A stretch of 64,000 bases of DNA from Vibrio methylphosphonaticus (GTDB lineage Bacteria > Pseudomonadota > Gammaproteobacteria > Enterobacterales > Vibrionaceae): NCBI RefSeq assembly GCF_023634655.1, contig NZ_JAMKMS010000003.1, forward strand, positions 248,001 to 312,000. The letters are read 5' to 3'. The translations under genes and the position numbers were made by a program. The notes under the pieces are model-generated. The model searched no databases, had not been told where the DNA came from, and saw nothing but the letters and a program-made list of their open reading frames with translations. Positions 34,146 through 43,817 of this stretch are shown piece by piece. Position 1 is the first letter of the stretch; each line of letters begins with the position of its first letter.

Positions 34146-35969
34146 TTAGCAGCTAGACAAAACAACGTCTGTTTTGGGTATCGCACAACACGCCAGCACT
34201 TTACCTTCCGCGACTTCATGATCTTGAATTGCTGGTACGTCTGGTTGATGGACCAAACCGCTGTCCACTTTTACCTTACAGGCCCCGCAAAATCCAGCTC
34301 GACATGAATACGCAATGTTAATACCTGCATCTTCTGCTTGTTCTAATAAATTTTGCTGATTACTACCAGAAAACGCCTTGCCATCAAATGAAATTTGTAG
34401 CTGTTTTTCAGGTTCCGTCATGGAAGTATTCAGACCGAATGCTTCTTGGTGATAGTTCGTCACTGGCACCCCCAATGACATAAGTAACGTCTTGGCTGAC
34501 TGCATGAAGCCATCTGGCCCACAAACAAAGACTTGGCGTGTGGCCACGTCTGCCACTGATGCTAAATGCGCTAAGCTCAAACGCCCGACTCGCCCTTCCC
34601 AGCTTCTACCTGGTTGTGTAAGTGCAATATCGACCTTTAAGGCTTGATGTTTACTGGCCAGCTCTTCTAGCTCTTGCTTAAATGGAATATCCTCCGACGT
34701 TGAACACTGGTGGTAAAAGACAACATCGTTGATCTCCTCTCTATCACTGAGATCTCTCAACATAGACATCATAGGGGTCACACCACTGCCAGCAGAGAGT
34801 AGCAATAATGGTTGGTGCTCATCATTATTAAGATGAAAGTTACCATTGGGCGTATCGGCAACGAGAGTATCACCTACTTGGAGGTGCTCAAAAAGCCAAT
34901 TAGAGACTTCCCCACTGTCCAAGCGTTTTACCGATATTGCTAACCGCCCAGGGCGACTGGGTGACGAAGACAAGGTATATAAACGTTTAGTCAGCGTACC
35001 ATCGATAGATAACTCAATGGGTAAATGCTGACCCGCTTTATACTTGGGTAACTCACCCTGCTGTGGCTCTAACCAGAACGTCTCAAAATTTTTGGCGACA
35101 TGCTCTCTTTCCACGCAAACAAACGTCTGTTTGCTAGCATCAAGATCGAGATACTCTTCCTTTTCTTTATATTCCAATACTTCAATGACGTCATCGACAC
35201 GAATCATGCCTTCATTCTTAGCGACTAAATTCTGACCAAAGAATACACCACCGCGTTCATTCGCTCTAAAACGAGAAAACGTCGTCAACGGCTCTTTGCT
35301 TGCCCTGAACTCCCCTTTCTCAACATCTACCGTGGTCAATACGCAACGCTCACACGGTTTAACCGCCTCAAATTCAACTTCACCTATTTTGATGCGTTTC
35401 CAAGAGTCTTCAATAAACGCTTCATCAGATTGAACCACCAGATTGGTACGGAACTGATCCATACTGTGCACTTCAGAGCTACGGGCGTTAAGTGCCGCCA
35501 ACGAGCCAGTGCTAATAACTAGCAACGGATAGCCATCAGCAAAGCTGACATTGTGGCCAATTTTTTCACGAATGCGATTGGATTGTTCACCGGTATAGAG
35601 CAGTTCTACGCGTTGCCCAAGCACTTGGCTAAACCAATCATCAGCGGCATCACTTGTTGTGTAAGCGGTAAACTTATCACTCCACACTTGTGCCGACGCT
35701 TCTTGCATTTTGAAATGTGTGTATTCGAGCTTGAGTGGTGGTTGTCCAGGGTAAGTAAACACAATCCCAGACGGAATAATGCTAGAAGAAACCTTGACCA
35801 TGTTCGGGTGCTTTCTCGCCGTCACCATATTGCCATCAGCTAACGCCACCATAAATCGTCGGTCAAACGAAAGGCCTTGTAATTCAACCCACGACGATGA
35901 CAAAGCAATACCCGCTACCGACTTGGCAGGGTAAATATTAATTTGGGACAATTGAGCTGTTTCAGTCAC
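34146..35969 (-). CDS. MOSC domain-ferredoxin reductase-2Fe-2S fusion oxidoreductase
   Basis: 607 residues in three parts. Residues 1-270 are a YcbX-like MOSC module (INIYPAKSVAGIALS, then VKPCERCVLTTVD, whose Cys may hold the molybdenum cofactor). Residues 280-510 are a ferredoxin-NADP-reductase module: RLYTLSSSPSRPGRLAISVK for FAD, LLLSAGSGVTPMMSML for NAD(P), and QVFVCGPDGFM. Residues 525-607 are a plant-type 2Fe-2S domain with Cys at about 556, 561, 564 and 594/595 (CRAGFCGAC). The second and third parts match the reductase of hybrid cluster protein (Hcr). No hcp gene is adjacent. The likely substrate is an N-hydroxylated or nitrosative-stress compound (inference). Confidence 0.88.
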   Translation of the reverse strand: MTETAQLSQINIYPAKSVAGIALSSSWVELQGLSFDRRFMVALADGNMVTARKHPNMVKVSSSIIPSGIVFTYPGQPPLKLEYTHFKMQEASAQVWSDKFTAYTTSDAADDWFSQVLGQRVELLYTGEQSNRIREKIGHNVSFADGYPLLVISTGSLAALNARSSEVHSMDQFRTNLVVQSDEAFIEDSWKRIKIGEVEFEAVKPCERCVLTTVDVEKGEFRASKEPLTTFSRFRANERGGVFFGQNLVAKNEGMIRVDDVIEVLEYKEKEEYLDLDASKQTFVCVEREHVAKNFETFWLEPQQGELPKYKAGQHLPIELSIDGTLTKRLYTLSSSPSRPGRLAISVKRLDSGEVSNWLFEHLQVGDTLVADTPNGNFHLNNDEHQPLLLLSAGSGVTPMMSMLRDLSDREEINDVVFYHQCSTSEDIPFKQELEELASKHQALKVDIALTQPGRSWEGRVGRLSLAHLASVADVATRQVFVCGPDGFMQSAKTLLMSLGVPVTNYHQEAFGLNTSMTEPEKQLQISFDGKAFSGSNQQNLLEQAEDAGINIAYSCRAGFCGACKVKVDSGLVHQPDVPAIQDHEVAEGKVLACCAIPKTDVVLSSC

Positions 35970-36080
35970 GATTTCTTCCTTTGAGCATTATCTTTTAAAG
36001 CAATCTTATCGCCTTTTATGGCGCAGTCCCAGAAACTTAGTGAAATCTTACTCGAATTCCACTATCATCCTGTCGCCTAA

Positions 36081-36096
36081 ACGTAAGCGTTTGCAT
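36081..36096. promoter_or_regulatory. PurR operator upstream of pyrC
   Basis: ACGTAAGCGTTTGCAT matches the 16-bp PurR consensus (ACGCAAACGTTTNCNT) at all but two defined positions. It lies 62 bp before the pyrC ATG. In E. coli pyrC is a known PurR target. Confidence 0.7.
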
Positions 36097-36158
36097 TCAC
36101 ACTTTTCGCTGCGATTTAGGCTCCGTTTCAAGCACAATTAACCTTGGTGGGAGCCGAA

Positions 36159-37184
36159 ATGACTACATTGACTATTACTCGTCCTGATGACTGGCACGTT
36201 CACCTTCGCGATGGCGAAGTTCTGAAAGATACCGTTCGCGACATTAGCCGCTACAATGGCCGCGCATTGATCATGCCAAATACCATCCCACCCGTCACCG
36301 ATACAGAAATGGCCCTTGCTTACAAAGCGCGCATCATGGCCGAGCAGCCTTCAGAGCAATTTGAGCCACTAATGGCGCTTTATCTTACTGACAACACTTC
36401 CCCAGACGAGATTCGCAAAGCTAAAGCTGCTGGTGTCGTCGCCGCGAAACTCTATCCTGCTGGTGCCACCACTAACTCTGATTCTGGCGTTACGTCGGCG
36501 AAAAATGTCTACGCCACATTGGAAGCCATGGAAGAAGTAGGTATGTTGCTTTTGGTTCACGGTGAAGTGACGACACATGACATCGACATCTTTGATCGTG
36601 AGAAAGAGTTCCTTGAAACCGTTTTAGCACCCGTTGTTAACGACTTCCCAAACTTGAAAATCGTCCTTGAGCATATCACGACTGCTGACGCCGCTAACTT
36701 TGTGAAGAACGCAAACGACAATGTCGCTGCAACGATTACTGCTCACCACCTTTTATACAACCGCAACCACATGCTGGTTGGCGGCATCAAACCACACTTT
36801 TATTGCCTGCCGATTTTAAAGCGTGGCTCACACCAGCAAGCGCTTGTTGAGGCTGCAACGAGTGGAAGTAAGAAATTTTTCCTCGGCACAGACTCTGCGC
36901 CGCATGCTAAAGGTATGAAAGAAGCGGCATGTGGTTGCGCGGGTTCTTATACGGCGCACGCTGCTGTCGAACTTTACACGGAAGTGTTTGAGCAAGAAGG
37001 TAAGCTAGAAAACCTTGAAGCGTTTGCTAGCCATAATGGCCCTGATTTTTACAACCTTCCACGTAACACTGATACCATCACGCTAGAAAAAGCACCATGG
37101 GATGTACCAGCAACCATGCCGTTTGGCCAAGACATCGTAGTTCCAATTCGCGCTGGCGAACAAATTGTCTGGAAAGTAAAATAA
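36159..37184 (+). CDS. pyrC: Dihydroorotase
   Basis: 341 residues from the ATG at 36159, which has GGGAG upstream; five residues further upstream are in frame but unlikely. [12 protein letters not shown] holds the zinc-binding H-x-[18 protein letters not shown] includes the carbamylated Lys. [22 protein letters not shown] and [13 protein letters not shown] supply the other ligands and the catalytic Asp. It closes the dihydroorotate ring in pyrimidine synthesis in the cytosol. A single gene under a likely PurR operator, with a strong terminator. Confidence 0.96.
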   Translation: MTTLTITRPDDWHVHLRDGEVLKDTVRDISRYNGRALIMPNTIPPVTDTEMALAYKARIMAEQPSEQFEPLMALYLTDNTSPDEIRKAKAAGVVAAKLYPAGATTNSDSGVTSAKNVYATLEAMEEVGMLLLVHGEVTTHDIDIFDREKEFLETVLAPVVNDFPNLKIVLEHITTADAANFVKNANDNVAATITAHHLLYNRNHMLVGGIKPHFYCLPILKRGSHQQALVEAATSGSKKFFLGTDSAPHAKGMKEAACGCAGSYTAHAAVELYTEVFEQEGKLENLEAFASHNGPDFYNLPRNTDTITLEKAPWDVPATMPFGQDIVVPIRAGEQIVWKVK

Positions 37185-37343
37185 GTGCCTCGCTTATAAG
37201 TACTAAAGATAACGGGTACGATAGAAATTGCGTGTGATAGCGATTGAGCGCTAGAAATATCGGGCACCATAAATAATGAGCTAGTCAATATTAAGTCACC
37301 ATATATTGGTTATTTATCAAGATAGGCACTGAGTACCCGTTAA

Positions 37344-37379
37344 GAAACGCCCCTAATAAATGGGGCGTTTCTCTTTTTT
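37344..37379 (+). terminator. Intrinsic terminator after pyrC
   Basis: A 10-bp stem GAAACGCCCC/GGGGCGTTTC with an 8-nt loop, followed by TCTTTTTT. It is 160 bp past the pyrC stop. Confidence 0.92.
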
Positions 37380-37426
37380 ACTGACCATTTCAACACCTCA
37401 CTAAAAGGCAAATAAGGGAACGATCA

Positions 37427-37753
37427 ATGACGGAGAATATAGCCATTCACACCCCTTGCAGAGCCGCATGCAAGAATAACGGCGGAATATGCAGTGGTTG
37501 CCATCGCACCATGAACGAACTTTCCGATTGGCGACACCTCACGAATGACAGTCGCCAGCAAAAGATGGAACAAATTTCGGGCGTGGAATCCACACACCAA
37601 TGCGAACAGTGCGGCGAGCCCGCCTATTGTGAAATATCTGCTGGCAATGACAGCTGTTGGTGCTTCGAGATAGAAAAACGTGATACGTCATCACTTACCA
37701 CCTCTACTCGCTGTTTGTGTCGTCAATGTTTATCGGCACTTCCCATTAAATAA
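37427..37753 (+). CDS. DUF1289-cysteine-rich CWC fusion protein
   Basis: 108 residues with ten Cys. The N-terminal half (PCRAACKNNGGICSGCHRTM, then ELSDWRHL) is a DUF1289 domain, a small four-Cys module. The second half (CEQCGEPAYCEISAGNDSCW followed by C) is the cysteine-rich CWC module. The spacing suits zinc or an iron-sulfur cluster, but the metal is not known. AAGGG precedes the ATG. Function unknown; the protein is probably cytosolic. Confidence 0.82.
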   Translation: MTENIAIHTPCRAACKNNGGICSGCHRTMNELSDWRHLTNDSRQQKMEQISGVESTHQCEQCGEPAYCEISAGNDSCWCFEIEKRDTSSLTTSTRCLCRQCLSALPIK

Positions 37754-37926
37754 CGTACAGGTCAACTCTCTAGACCTCAGGCGTTGGACCTCGATCGCTG
37801 GGCTTTAAGATTCAAATGAATCGCTATACCATCCCCAAATTGAGTACGCACTTTACCCTTTCTCTTGTTGCAAGTTTGTTAATTACTAATTAGAGTAAAT
37901 AATCCACTTAACAAGGTATGGTAACA

Positions 37927-38370
37927 ATGGAAGAGCTACTAAAGGACTACCCTGTGATCACTGAAATATCGGTGGCATGGGGTGAAATGGATGCGTTAAA
38001 CCACGTCAACAATGCCGTGTATTTTCGCTATTTTGAAACGGCTCGCTTAGAGTACTTTAGCCATATAAACCTTATGGAAGACATGGCGGTCACGAAGGTT
38101 GGTCCCGTATTAGGTGACACTTATTGCCGCTATCGATTGCCCGTCACTTATCCTGATACCTTACTGATTGGTTCACGAATCACTCAGGTCGAATCTGATC
38201 GTTTTACGATGGAATACCAAATCGTCAGTAAAAAAATGAACAAAGTGACCACCACAGGCACGGCGACCATTGTGATGTTCGATTTCGCCACCAATAGAAA
38301 AGCCAATATTCCAGACAAGCTTATGCTCGCCATCGAGGAAACTTACCCCAAAAAATCGATGACAACATAG
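37927..38370 (+). CDS. Hot-dog fold acyl-CoA thioesterase (4HBT type)
   Basis: 147 residues. The first ATG (37918) is one base from AAGG, too close; the ATG at 37927 is 10 bp from it and is preferred. The motif VAWGEMDALNHVNNAVYFRYFETARLEYF is the 4-hydroxybenzoyl-CoA thioesterase active-site region with Asp and N-H-V-N-N. It probably hydrolyses an acyl-CoA in the cytosol; the substrate is not shown. A single gene. Confidence 0.88.
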   Translation: MEELLKDYPVITEISVAWGEMDALNHVNNAVYFRYFETARLEYFSHINLMEDMAVTKVGPVLGDTYCRYRLPVTYPDTLLIGSRITQVESDRFTMEYQIVSKKMNKVTTTGTATIVMFDFATNRKANIPDKLMLAIEETYPKKSMTT

Positions 38371-38490
38371 TGTTTGACGTGTGGCGGTATGACTAAGACA
38401 CGGTTACTTACCGAATCCTCACCTTGCCACCCTTGCTGTTCTCTTAACTCGTCGCTATCCTAACGGCAAAACTAAAAAGAGAACAGTAAG

Positions 38491-39411
38491 ATGCATAATA
38501 GCTTTCAATATCCAATTGGCACCCCCGGTCAAAAATGGACTGAGCAAGAAGTCCTTCAATGGCGCGCTACTACGTCTGTTAAACGTACATACCAACAAGA
38601 TGTCCTACCTAAAATAGAAGCACTGAGAGACACATTAGATGTGGAGCAGTACGGTGCGTTATCCTACGATATCGAGCGTTTTCCACTCTTTGCGTTAAAA
38701 ACGAAAAAATGGCATGCGGACAAACCGACGATCTTGGTGACTGGTGGTGTTCACGGCTATGAAACCTCTGGTGTACATGGCGCTTTGCAATTTGCCAAAG
38801 TCAACGCCCAAGACTTTGAAGACGAGTTTAATATCGTCATCGTCCCATGTGTCAGTCCTTGGGGCTACGAAACCATCAATCGTTGGAATCCAAACGCTGT
38901 TGATCCAAACCGTTCGTTTTATTCTAATTCGCCAGCAGAAGAGTCAGCAAATGTCATGGCACTGGTTGCAAAACTGGGCGTTCCGATCCTTGCGCACATC
39001 GATCTGCATGAGACCACCGATTCTGATGAAAGTGAATTTAGACCCGCTCTCGCAGCCCGCGACGGTCTCGATTATTTTGAGGACAGTGTCCCAGATGGTT
39101 TCTACCTGGTCGGTAATACAGACAATCCCGCTGAAGCCTTCCAAACCGCTATTATTAAGTCAGTAGAAAAAGTAACGCACATTGCCCCACCAGACAACGA
39201 AGGTAAGATTATTGGTTCCACCGTTGTTCAACATGGTGTGATTAATTACCCACTGAAAAAGCTCAGTCTTTGTACTGGCATGACCGACTGCCTCTATTCA
39301 ACCACAACGGAAGTTTACCCAGATAGCCCTAAAGTGGATGAGCAAGAGTGTAATGATGCGCAAGTCGCCGCTATTTTAGGTGGTATTCACTACCTACAGA
39401 AAAACGCTTAA
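38491..39411 (+). CDS. M14-family zinc metallopeptidase
   Basis: 306 residues, no signal peptide. The zinc site H-x-x-E appears in GGVHGYETSGVHG (about residue 87), the Arg pocket in NRWNPNAVDPNRSF, and a third ligand region in AHIDLHETTDSDESEF. This is the carboxypeptidase/succinylglutamate desuccinylase-type fold. Expected role: removal of a C-terminal residue from a small peptide or acyl-amino acid in the cytosol. AACAGTAAG precedes the ATG. A single gene. Confidence 0.82.
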   Translation: MHNSFQYPIGTPGQKWTEQEVLQWRATTSVKRTYQQDVLPKIEALRDTLDVEQYGALSYDIERFPLFALKTKKWHADKPTILVTGGVHGYETSGVHGALQFAKVNAQDFEDEFNIVIVPCVSPWGYETINRWNPNAVDPNRSFYSNSPAEESANVMALVAKLGVPILAHIDLHETTDSDESEFRPALAARDGLDYFEDSVPDGFYLVGNTDNPAEAFQTAIIKSVEKVTHIAPPDNEGKIIGSTVVQHGVINYPLKKLSLCTGMTDCLYSTTTEVYPDSPKVDEQECNDAQVAAILGGIHYLQKNA

Positions 39412-39417
39412 CGGTTA

Positions 39418-39441
39418 TAAGGGTGCGGTATCGCACCCTTA
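39418..39441 (+). terminator. Hairpin after the M14 gene
   Basis: A 10-bp stem TAAGGGTGCG/CGCACCCTTA with a 4-nt loop, starting 7 bp after the stop. A T run is lacking. The remaining gap to 39794 shows no gene. Confidence 0.6.
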
Positions 39442-39470
39442 CTCGAATGCCCTAAGTACTTACCGGTACA

Positions 39471-39496
39471 ACGTATCGGTATAATGTATCGGTATA
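39471..39496. repeat. 13-bp tandem repeat, two copies
   Basis: ACGTATCGGTATA followed by ATGTATCGGTATA. It lies in the gap after the M14 peptidase gene. Confidence 0.75.
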
Positions 39497-39794
39497 AAAA
39501 AGTCCCTGCCTAGTGGCATTTCAGTAAGAAGCACACCTGCAAAAACACAGCTTCCTTTCTAGCTTTCAACAAATAGAGTGATGAACAAAACAAGCCATAG
39601 TAAATCATCACCAAAACGCACCCAAACTCTAAGATAATTTTATGAATTCGCAGCGCCATCACATCAATTCATAAACTCCAGACCAATAACCCCGCAAAAT
39701 AATCACTTCCTATTCTATCTGACCTAAAATAACGGTAGGCTATAGTCATAAAGTCTAAAAATAACAAAAACAAATACAAGGAAGTGGAAGCCGC

Positions 39795-41114
39795 ATGACA
39801 TATCGTCGTATCTTAGGTGTCATTACCGCACTCAGTTGCACGCTCATCACACCACTGAGCCAAGCATCGACACCCACCAGCGTAAAATCACGAGTCGACC
39901 GACTTGAAACTCCAGATCGTGTCCGTGAATCAATGATCCTTCCCTACTTGTTTAGCACAGAGACCATGGGGCTAAACATAGGTGTTGGCGGAATGGTAAA
40001 AGGTTGGCATCAAGACCAAATGACCATTGGGGGTACCGTATTCGGTGGCGATGTCAGCCGAGCCGCAGCAGGCGGTGTCTGGAACTACATGATTCCTGGT
40101 ACCGAACGCGTATTTTTAAGTGCCTACGGCATGCTAGGTTACTACCCGAAGCAACGAGCCTATACCACTGGACCAGATTCTTACCCTGCAGGGACGCCAC
40201 TGCCAGGCAGCAACGGCTCTTCTAACCAGCAGTTTTTTGAAGCAGATGGCACCTCCAACTGGTTCGATATTAAAATGGAGTATGTACTTCCAATCGGTGC
40301 CAACCGTCAACACGGACTTGTTGATTATTCCATCAGAAATGGCCTGTTGGTGTCTGAACCTTCAGGTGGCAAAGAATGGAATCCAATGACCAGCGGTTCA
40401 ACCATTTTTGTCGCGAGACAGTTTAACCGCTATCAATCGTTTGAGTTTTCTCAAGGCACTGCTGATGGCACTATCCATGCGATGGAGTTCGGGCTCCTTT
40501 ATGATAATACGGACTTTGCACCTAACCCTTCTTTTGGTAGCCGACAGTATGTCGCCACATCCCATGACTGGGGTTGGTTTGAATCGAAACAACAATGGTC
40601 ATTCCATGAAGTTGACTTAAGTAAATATTTTTCATTGGGTAAATCAGATTGGGCGTCTCAACGAATTATCGCTATGAACTTTTGGACAGGGCTGTCTCCA
40701 ACGTGGAACGTAGAGACTGATGGCCAAGGACAACAGACCGTCAGCGGAGGGGCACCATATAATGAAGGGGCCACACTGGGTGGATTCACCCGTATGCGTG
40801 GCTATGACAACAACCGATTCCACGATAAAGCCGTTATCTATGGCTCGGCAGAATATCGCTATACTTTGGCCTACAACCCGGCGAAAGATGTCTCTTGGTT
40901 AAACTTTTTGCGTATTGACTGGATCCAACTCGTAGGATTTGTTGAAGTCGGTCGAGTTGGCGCCGATTATACGGCAAACGAACTCCTAACCGATCTTAAG
41001 TACGATGCCGGTGGTTCAGTTCGAGCATTAATGGCAGGCTTGGTGGTTCGGGCAGACATAGCAAAATCACCAGAGAGCACCAACTTCTGGATTATGGTTG
41101 ATCATCCTTTCTAA
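39795..41114 (+). CDS. POTRA-less Omp85 (BamA/TamA-type) outer-membrane barrel
   Basis: 439 residues. Signal peptide ending PLSQASTP (about residue 25), a short linker (about residues 26-45), then a 16-strand barrel pattern. GGFTRMRGYDNNRFHDKAV contains the conserved R-G-Y/F loop-6 motif of Omp85 proteins, followed by VIYGSAEYRY. The last strand ends FWIMVDHPF with terminal Phe. BamA needs N-terminal POTRA domains; none are present here, so this belongs to the stand-alone barrel class (called noNterm-Omp85 in recent work). Function unknown. A single gene. Confidence 0.8.
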   Translation: MTYRRILGVITALSCTLITPLSQASTPTSVKSRVDRLETPDRVRESMILPYLFSTETMGLNIGVGGMVKGWHQDQMTIGGTVFGGDVSRAAAGGVWNYMIPGTERVFLSAYGMLGYYPKQRAYTTGPDSYPAGTPLPGSNGSSNQQFFEADGTSNWFDIKMEYVLPIGANRQHGLVDYSIRNGLLVSEPSGGKEWNPMTSGSTIFVARQFNRYQSFEFSQGTADGTIHAMEFGLLYDNTDFAPNPSFGSRQYVATSHDWGWFESKQQWSFHEVDLSKYFSLGKSDWASQRIIAMNFWTGLSPTWNVETDGQGQQTVSGGAPYNEGATLGGFTRMRGYDNNRFHDKAVIYGSAEYRYTLAYNPAKDVSWLNFLRIDWIQLVGFVEVGRVGADYTANELLTDLKYDAGGSVRALMAGLVVRADIAKSPESTNFWIMVDHPF

Positions 41115-41126
41115 ATTTCAGTCAAT

Positions 41127-41162
41127 GGATTGATAGTACAGGCTAAAACTGGCTATCAATCC
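41127..41162. terminator. Inverted repeat after the Omp85 gene
   Basis: GGATTGATAG and its exact complement, 16-nt loop, 13 bp after the stop. No T run. The rest of the gap 41163-41500 shows no gene. Confidence 0.5.
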
Positions 41163-41500
41163 AACTGTTCAATGCTCTCACTTTGAGGCGCTCTCTAAGA
41201 CCTGATAAACAACACAAAATCATACATCTGAACGGTGTTAATCGCCGGATAAGAACAGGCTAACTCACCACGTTTAGTCTGATTTTCAACACAATCACCC
41301 TTCCCCATCGCTAAATCTCAAGCGTTTAGTGCCCTAGTAAGGCCCAGCCTTTGGTGGCTCACACAGTAAAATGGCTCGTGATATCAAATACCAAGCGGGT
41401 GTTATTTGACCACTTTGGTGACTAACTCGAATCGAAAGTGAGATAAAAGGAAGAGGTAAGGTTAGACGCATAAATGTAAGGTAACGTTATGATTGATAAT

Positions 41501-41531
41501 AAAATGGCCCGTTCATTCAACGGGCCATTTT
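41501..41531 (-). terminator. Terminator of the 41548 gene
   Basis: A 13-bp perfect stem AAAATGGCCCGTT/AACGGGCCATTTT with a 5-nt loop; on the minus strand it is followed by ATTATC. It is 17 bp past the stop of the small minus-strand gene. Confidence 0.88.
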
Positions 41532-41547
41532 AATGACATACTCTCTG

Positions 41548-41787
41548 TTACTTACTTGGAGTTTGTAATAATTCAATGGCTAACTCTACAGCCTTGTCAA
41601 TATGATGGCTCCCTTCTAATTTTCCCGAACTTACCGGGCCAAGTACGTTGGCATACAAGGCAAGTTGTTTAGAAAATGGCAGACCTAAATGTTCATACAA
41701 TGCTTGGCGAATTTCGGCATGCTGTTCAGGAGCATGATCAGCAAGACGGGTTAACGTATCGTAAATCAAAGTAGTTGTGGTATTCAT
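41548..41787 (-). CDS. Small soluble protein of unknown function
   Basis: 79 residues: LTRLADHAPEQHAEIRQALYEHLGLPFSKQLALYANVLG, mainly helical, with a C-terminal VELAIELLQTP helix. No signal peptide or membrane helix. No family recognised. It has its own terminator, which supports a real transcript. AAAGAAAA upstream of the ATG is a weak ribosome site. Confidence 0.6.
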   Translation of the reverse strand: MNTTTTLIYDTLTRLADHAPEQHAEIRQALYEHLGLPFSKQLALYANVLGPVSSGKLEGSHHIDKAVELAIELLQTPSK

Positions 41788-42242
41788 TCGTTTTATTTTC
41801 TTTAGCTTTGGGGGACCCTTAGTTTACAATTATTTCACTTTATCTTGCTGTGACATAAATCATACAATAGTATTAATAGCAAAAAATCCAATAACGAGTC
41901 CGTTGACAGCATTGAGCATGAATTACCATTTACGATGCCATGCTACCCATAACGGTAACCGGTTATGCCCTCAAACTACGACAATATCGAAGATACTCGA
42001 TGCTTTTACATACCTAAACGTCGCCAAAGCGGCGGCATCCTCTCGGGAAAAGTCCCTACGTTTACTCGGCTTTAAAGCCTAGCGATGCTGAATCGGTCAC
42101 CATATCGTCTACGTCTATTTCAATAATACGAACTATCAGCCGAGCCATCAGATGAAAAAGGTGGCTCCCTGCTCCTCACCAACAGAGCAGACTTCAACTC
42201 ATTTCTCTCTATGCGTAAATCAATTAAACGTATAAAACATGA

Positions 42243-42330
42243 GAAATAGCGGTGTTATTTATCCTAGTAAAGACGTGCCGCTCCCCCTAAAGCGCAGAAT
42301 CGCCTAGTCACCGATTCTGCGCTTCTTTTT
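42243..42330 (+). ncRNA. Candidate small RNA with C-rich single-stranded segment
   Basis: In a 710-bp gap with no supported gene, a strong plus-strand terminator (42290-42329) has no gene upstream on that strand. A TATAAA at 42231-42236 could be a -10 box giving an RNA of about 85 nt. It would have a first stem AGCGG/CCGCT (42248-42282 region), then an unpaired CTCCCCCTAA, then the terminator. C-rich loops of this kind can pair with ribosome sites. No clear -35 was found. This is a guess from layout only. Confidence 0.3.
42290..42329 (+). terminator. Orphan intrinsic terminator
   Basis: A 13-bp perfect stem AAGCGCAGAATCG/CGATTCTGCGCTT, 9-nt loop, then CTTTTT. The left flank has no A run, so it works only rightwards. 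No plus-strand gene precedes it within 1.1 kb (the nearest is the Omp85 gene). Confidence 0.92.
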
Positions 42331-42497
42331 GGGATTAACTTCACGGTTTATCTCATGCATTTAATCTCGACTACTTTTGTAAAATGCGCGCTAGTTTGTG
42401 TAAAACGACTACTGCTACTCTGCAATGAATAAAACAAAGCCACTCTAAAGGTTATTTAGAAGTGTCTGAAGTCTTTAAACATTAAACGAGGTACAGC

Positions 42498-43646
42498 ATG
42501 TCTAACGCTTTCTACATTCCATCACTTAATCTCATGGGCGCGGGTTGTCTTACTGAGGCCGTTAATACCATTAAAACACATGGGTTTACAAAGGCATTAG
42601 TCGTCACTGATAGCGTGTTAAATAAGATCGGTGCGGTCAACAAACTTACGGCATTGCTAGACACAGCGAATGTTGCTTCGGTGATTTATGATGGCACAAA
42701 ACCCAACCCAACAATTGAAAATGTTAATGATGGTTTGGCGTTATTAAAACAGCACCAATGTGACTGCGTTATTTCATTTGGTGGTGGCTCACCACATGAT
42801 TGCGCAAAAGGCATAGCGCTGTTAGCGACTAATGGCGGTGAGATTAAAGATTACGAAGGTGTAGACGTATCAACGAAACCACAACTGCCATTGATTGCGA
42901 TTAATACCACGGCGGGTACGGCATCCGAGATGACACGTTTTTGTATTATTACCGATGACGCCCGCCACATTAAAATGGCGATTGTTGATAAAAATGTCAC
43001 ACCAATTATCTCGGTAAATGATCCAGAGCTTATGCTGGCTAAACCGGCCTCACTAACCGCTGCAACCGGCATGGATGCACTGACGCACGCCATTGAAGCT
43101 TACGTTTCCGTTGCCGCAACACCTGTTACCGATGCGGTAGCAATCAAAGCTATTGAAATGGTACAAGCGAACTTAAGAGAAGCGGTTCGCAACGGCGACA
43201 ACTTAGAAGCGCGTGACAACATGGCTTATGCGCAGTTTATGGCTGGTATGGCATTTAACAACGCCTCACTCGGCTATGTTCATGCTATTGCCCATCAGCT
43301 TGGTGGCTTTTACGACCTGCCTCATGGTGTATGCAACGCCATTTTATTACCGCATGTTCAGGACTACAACGCGAAAGTCGTTCCGTCTCGCTTAGCCGAC
43401 GTCGCACGTGCCATGGGTGTTAACACAGCAGACATGACCGATGCACAAGCGGCAAGTGCAGGGCTAGATGCTATTCGCCAATTATCAAAAGATGTCGACA
43501 TTCCTTCTGGTTTAGAAGAGCTAGGGGTTAGCAAAGACGACTTTGATGTATTGGCTCAAAATGCATTAAAAGACGCGTGTGGCTTCACAAACCCGAAACA
43601 AGCTAGTCACGATGAAGTCGTCGACATTCTAGCTGCCGCTTTGTAG
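42498..43646 (+). CDS. Iron-containing alcohol dehydrogenase (YiaY/AdhB type)
   Basis: 382 residues, the usual group III length. [16 protein letters not shown] binds NAD(P). [14 protein letters not shown] and [14 protein letters not shown], then [20 protein letters not shown], carry the metal ligands (Asp, His, His, His). The enzyme oxidises a primary alcohol or reduces an aldehyde with NAD. The substrate is not shown; closest are E. coli YiaY and Zymomonas AdhB. GAGGTA precedes the ATG. The AraC-type regulator follows on the same strand after a terminator. Confidence 0.9.
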   Translation: MSNAFYIPSLNLMGAGCLTEAVNTIKTHGFTKALVVTDSVLNKIGAVNKLTALLDTANVASVIYDGTKPNPTIENVNDGLALLKQHQCDCVISFGGGSPHDCAKGIALLATNGGEIKDYEGVDVSTKPQLPLIAINTTAGTASEMTRFCIITDDARHIKMAIVDKNVTPIISVNDPELMLAKPASLTAATGMDALTHAIEAYVSVAATPVTDAVAIKAIEMVQANLREAVRNGDNLEARDNMAYAQFMAGMAFNNASLGYVHAIAHQLGGFYDLPHGVCNAILLPHVQDYNAKVVPSRLADVARAMGVNTADMTDAQAASAGLDAIRQLSKDVDIPSGLEELGVSKDDFDVLAQNALKDACGFTNPKQASHDEVVDILAAAL

Positions 43647-43703
43647 CAATGTTAATTACTACAAACAAGCTAGCGTAACGACAGACTAGCTGCGGTAGCT
43701 CTC

Positions 43704-43736
43704 AAAAATGCAGGTTAATCGATTACCTGCATTTTT
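43704..43736 (+). terminator. Terminator after the alcohol dehydrogenase gene
   Basis: A 12-bp stem AAAAATGCAGGT/ACCTGCATTTTT with a 9-nt loop, ending in a T run. Confidence 0.9.
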
Positions 43737-43817
43737 CATTTTGTAAACCCTTCCCCTTTCCTATTGCAGATCAATGTTACACGCGGTTGCTGTGCTTAGT
43801 ATATACGTAGCTGAGTA

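Noticed and set aside
41777..42082. Plus-strand reading frame of 101 codons in the large gap
   Set aside because: Overlaps the start of the small minus-strand gene, has no ribosome site, and shows no family pattern beyond a helix-like tail.
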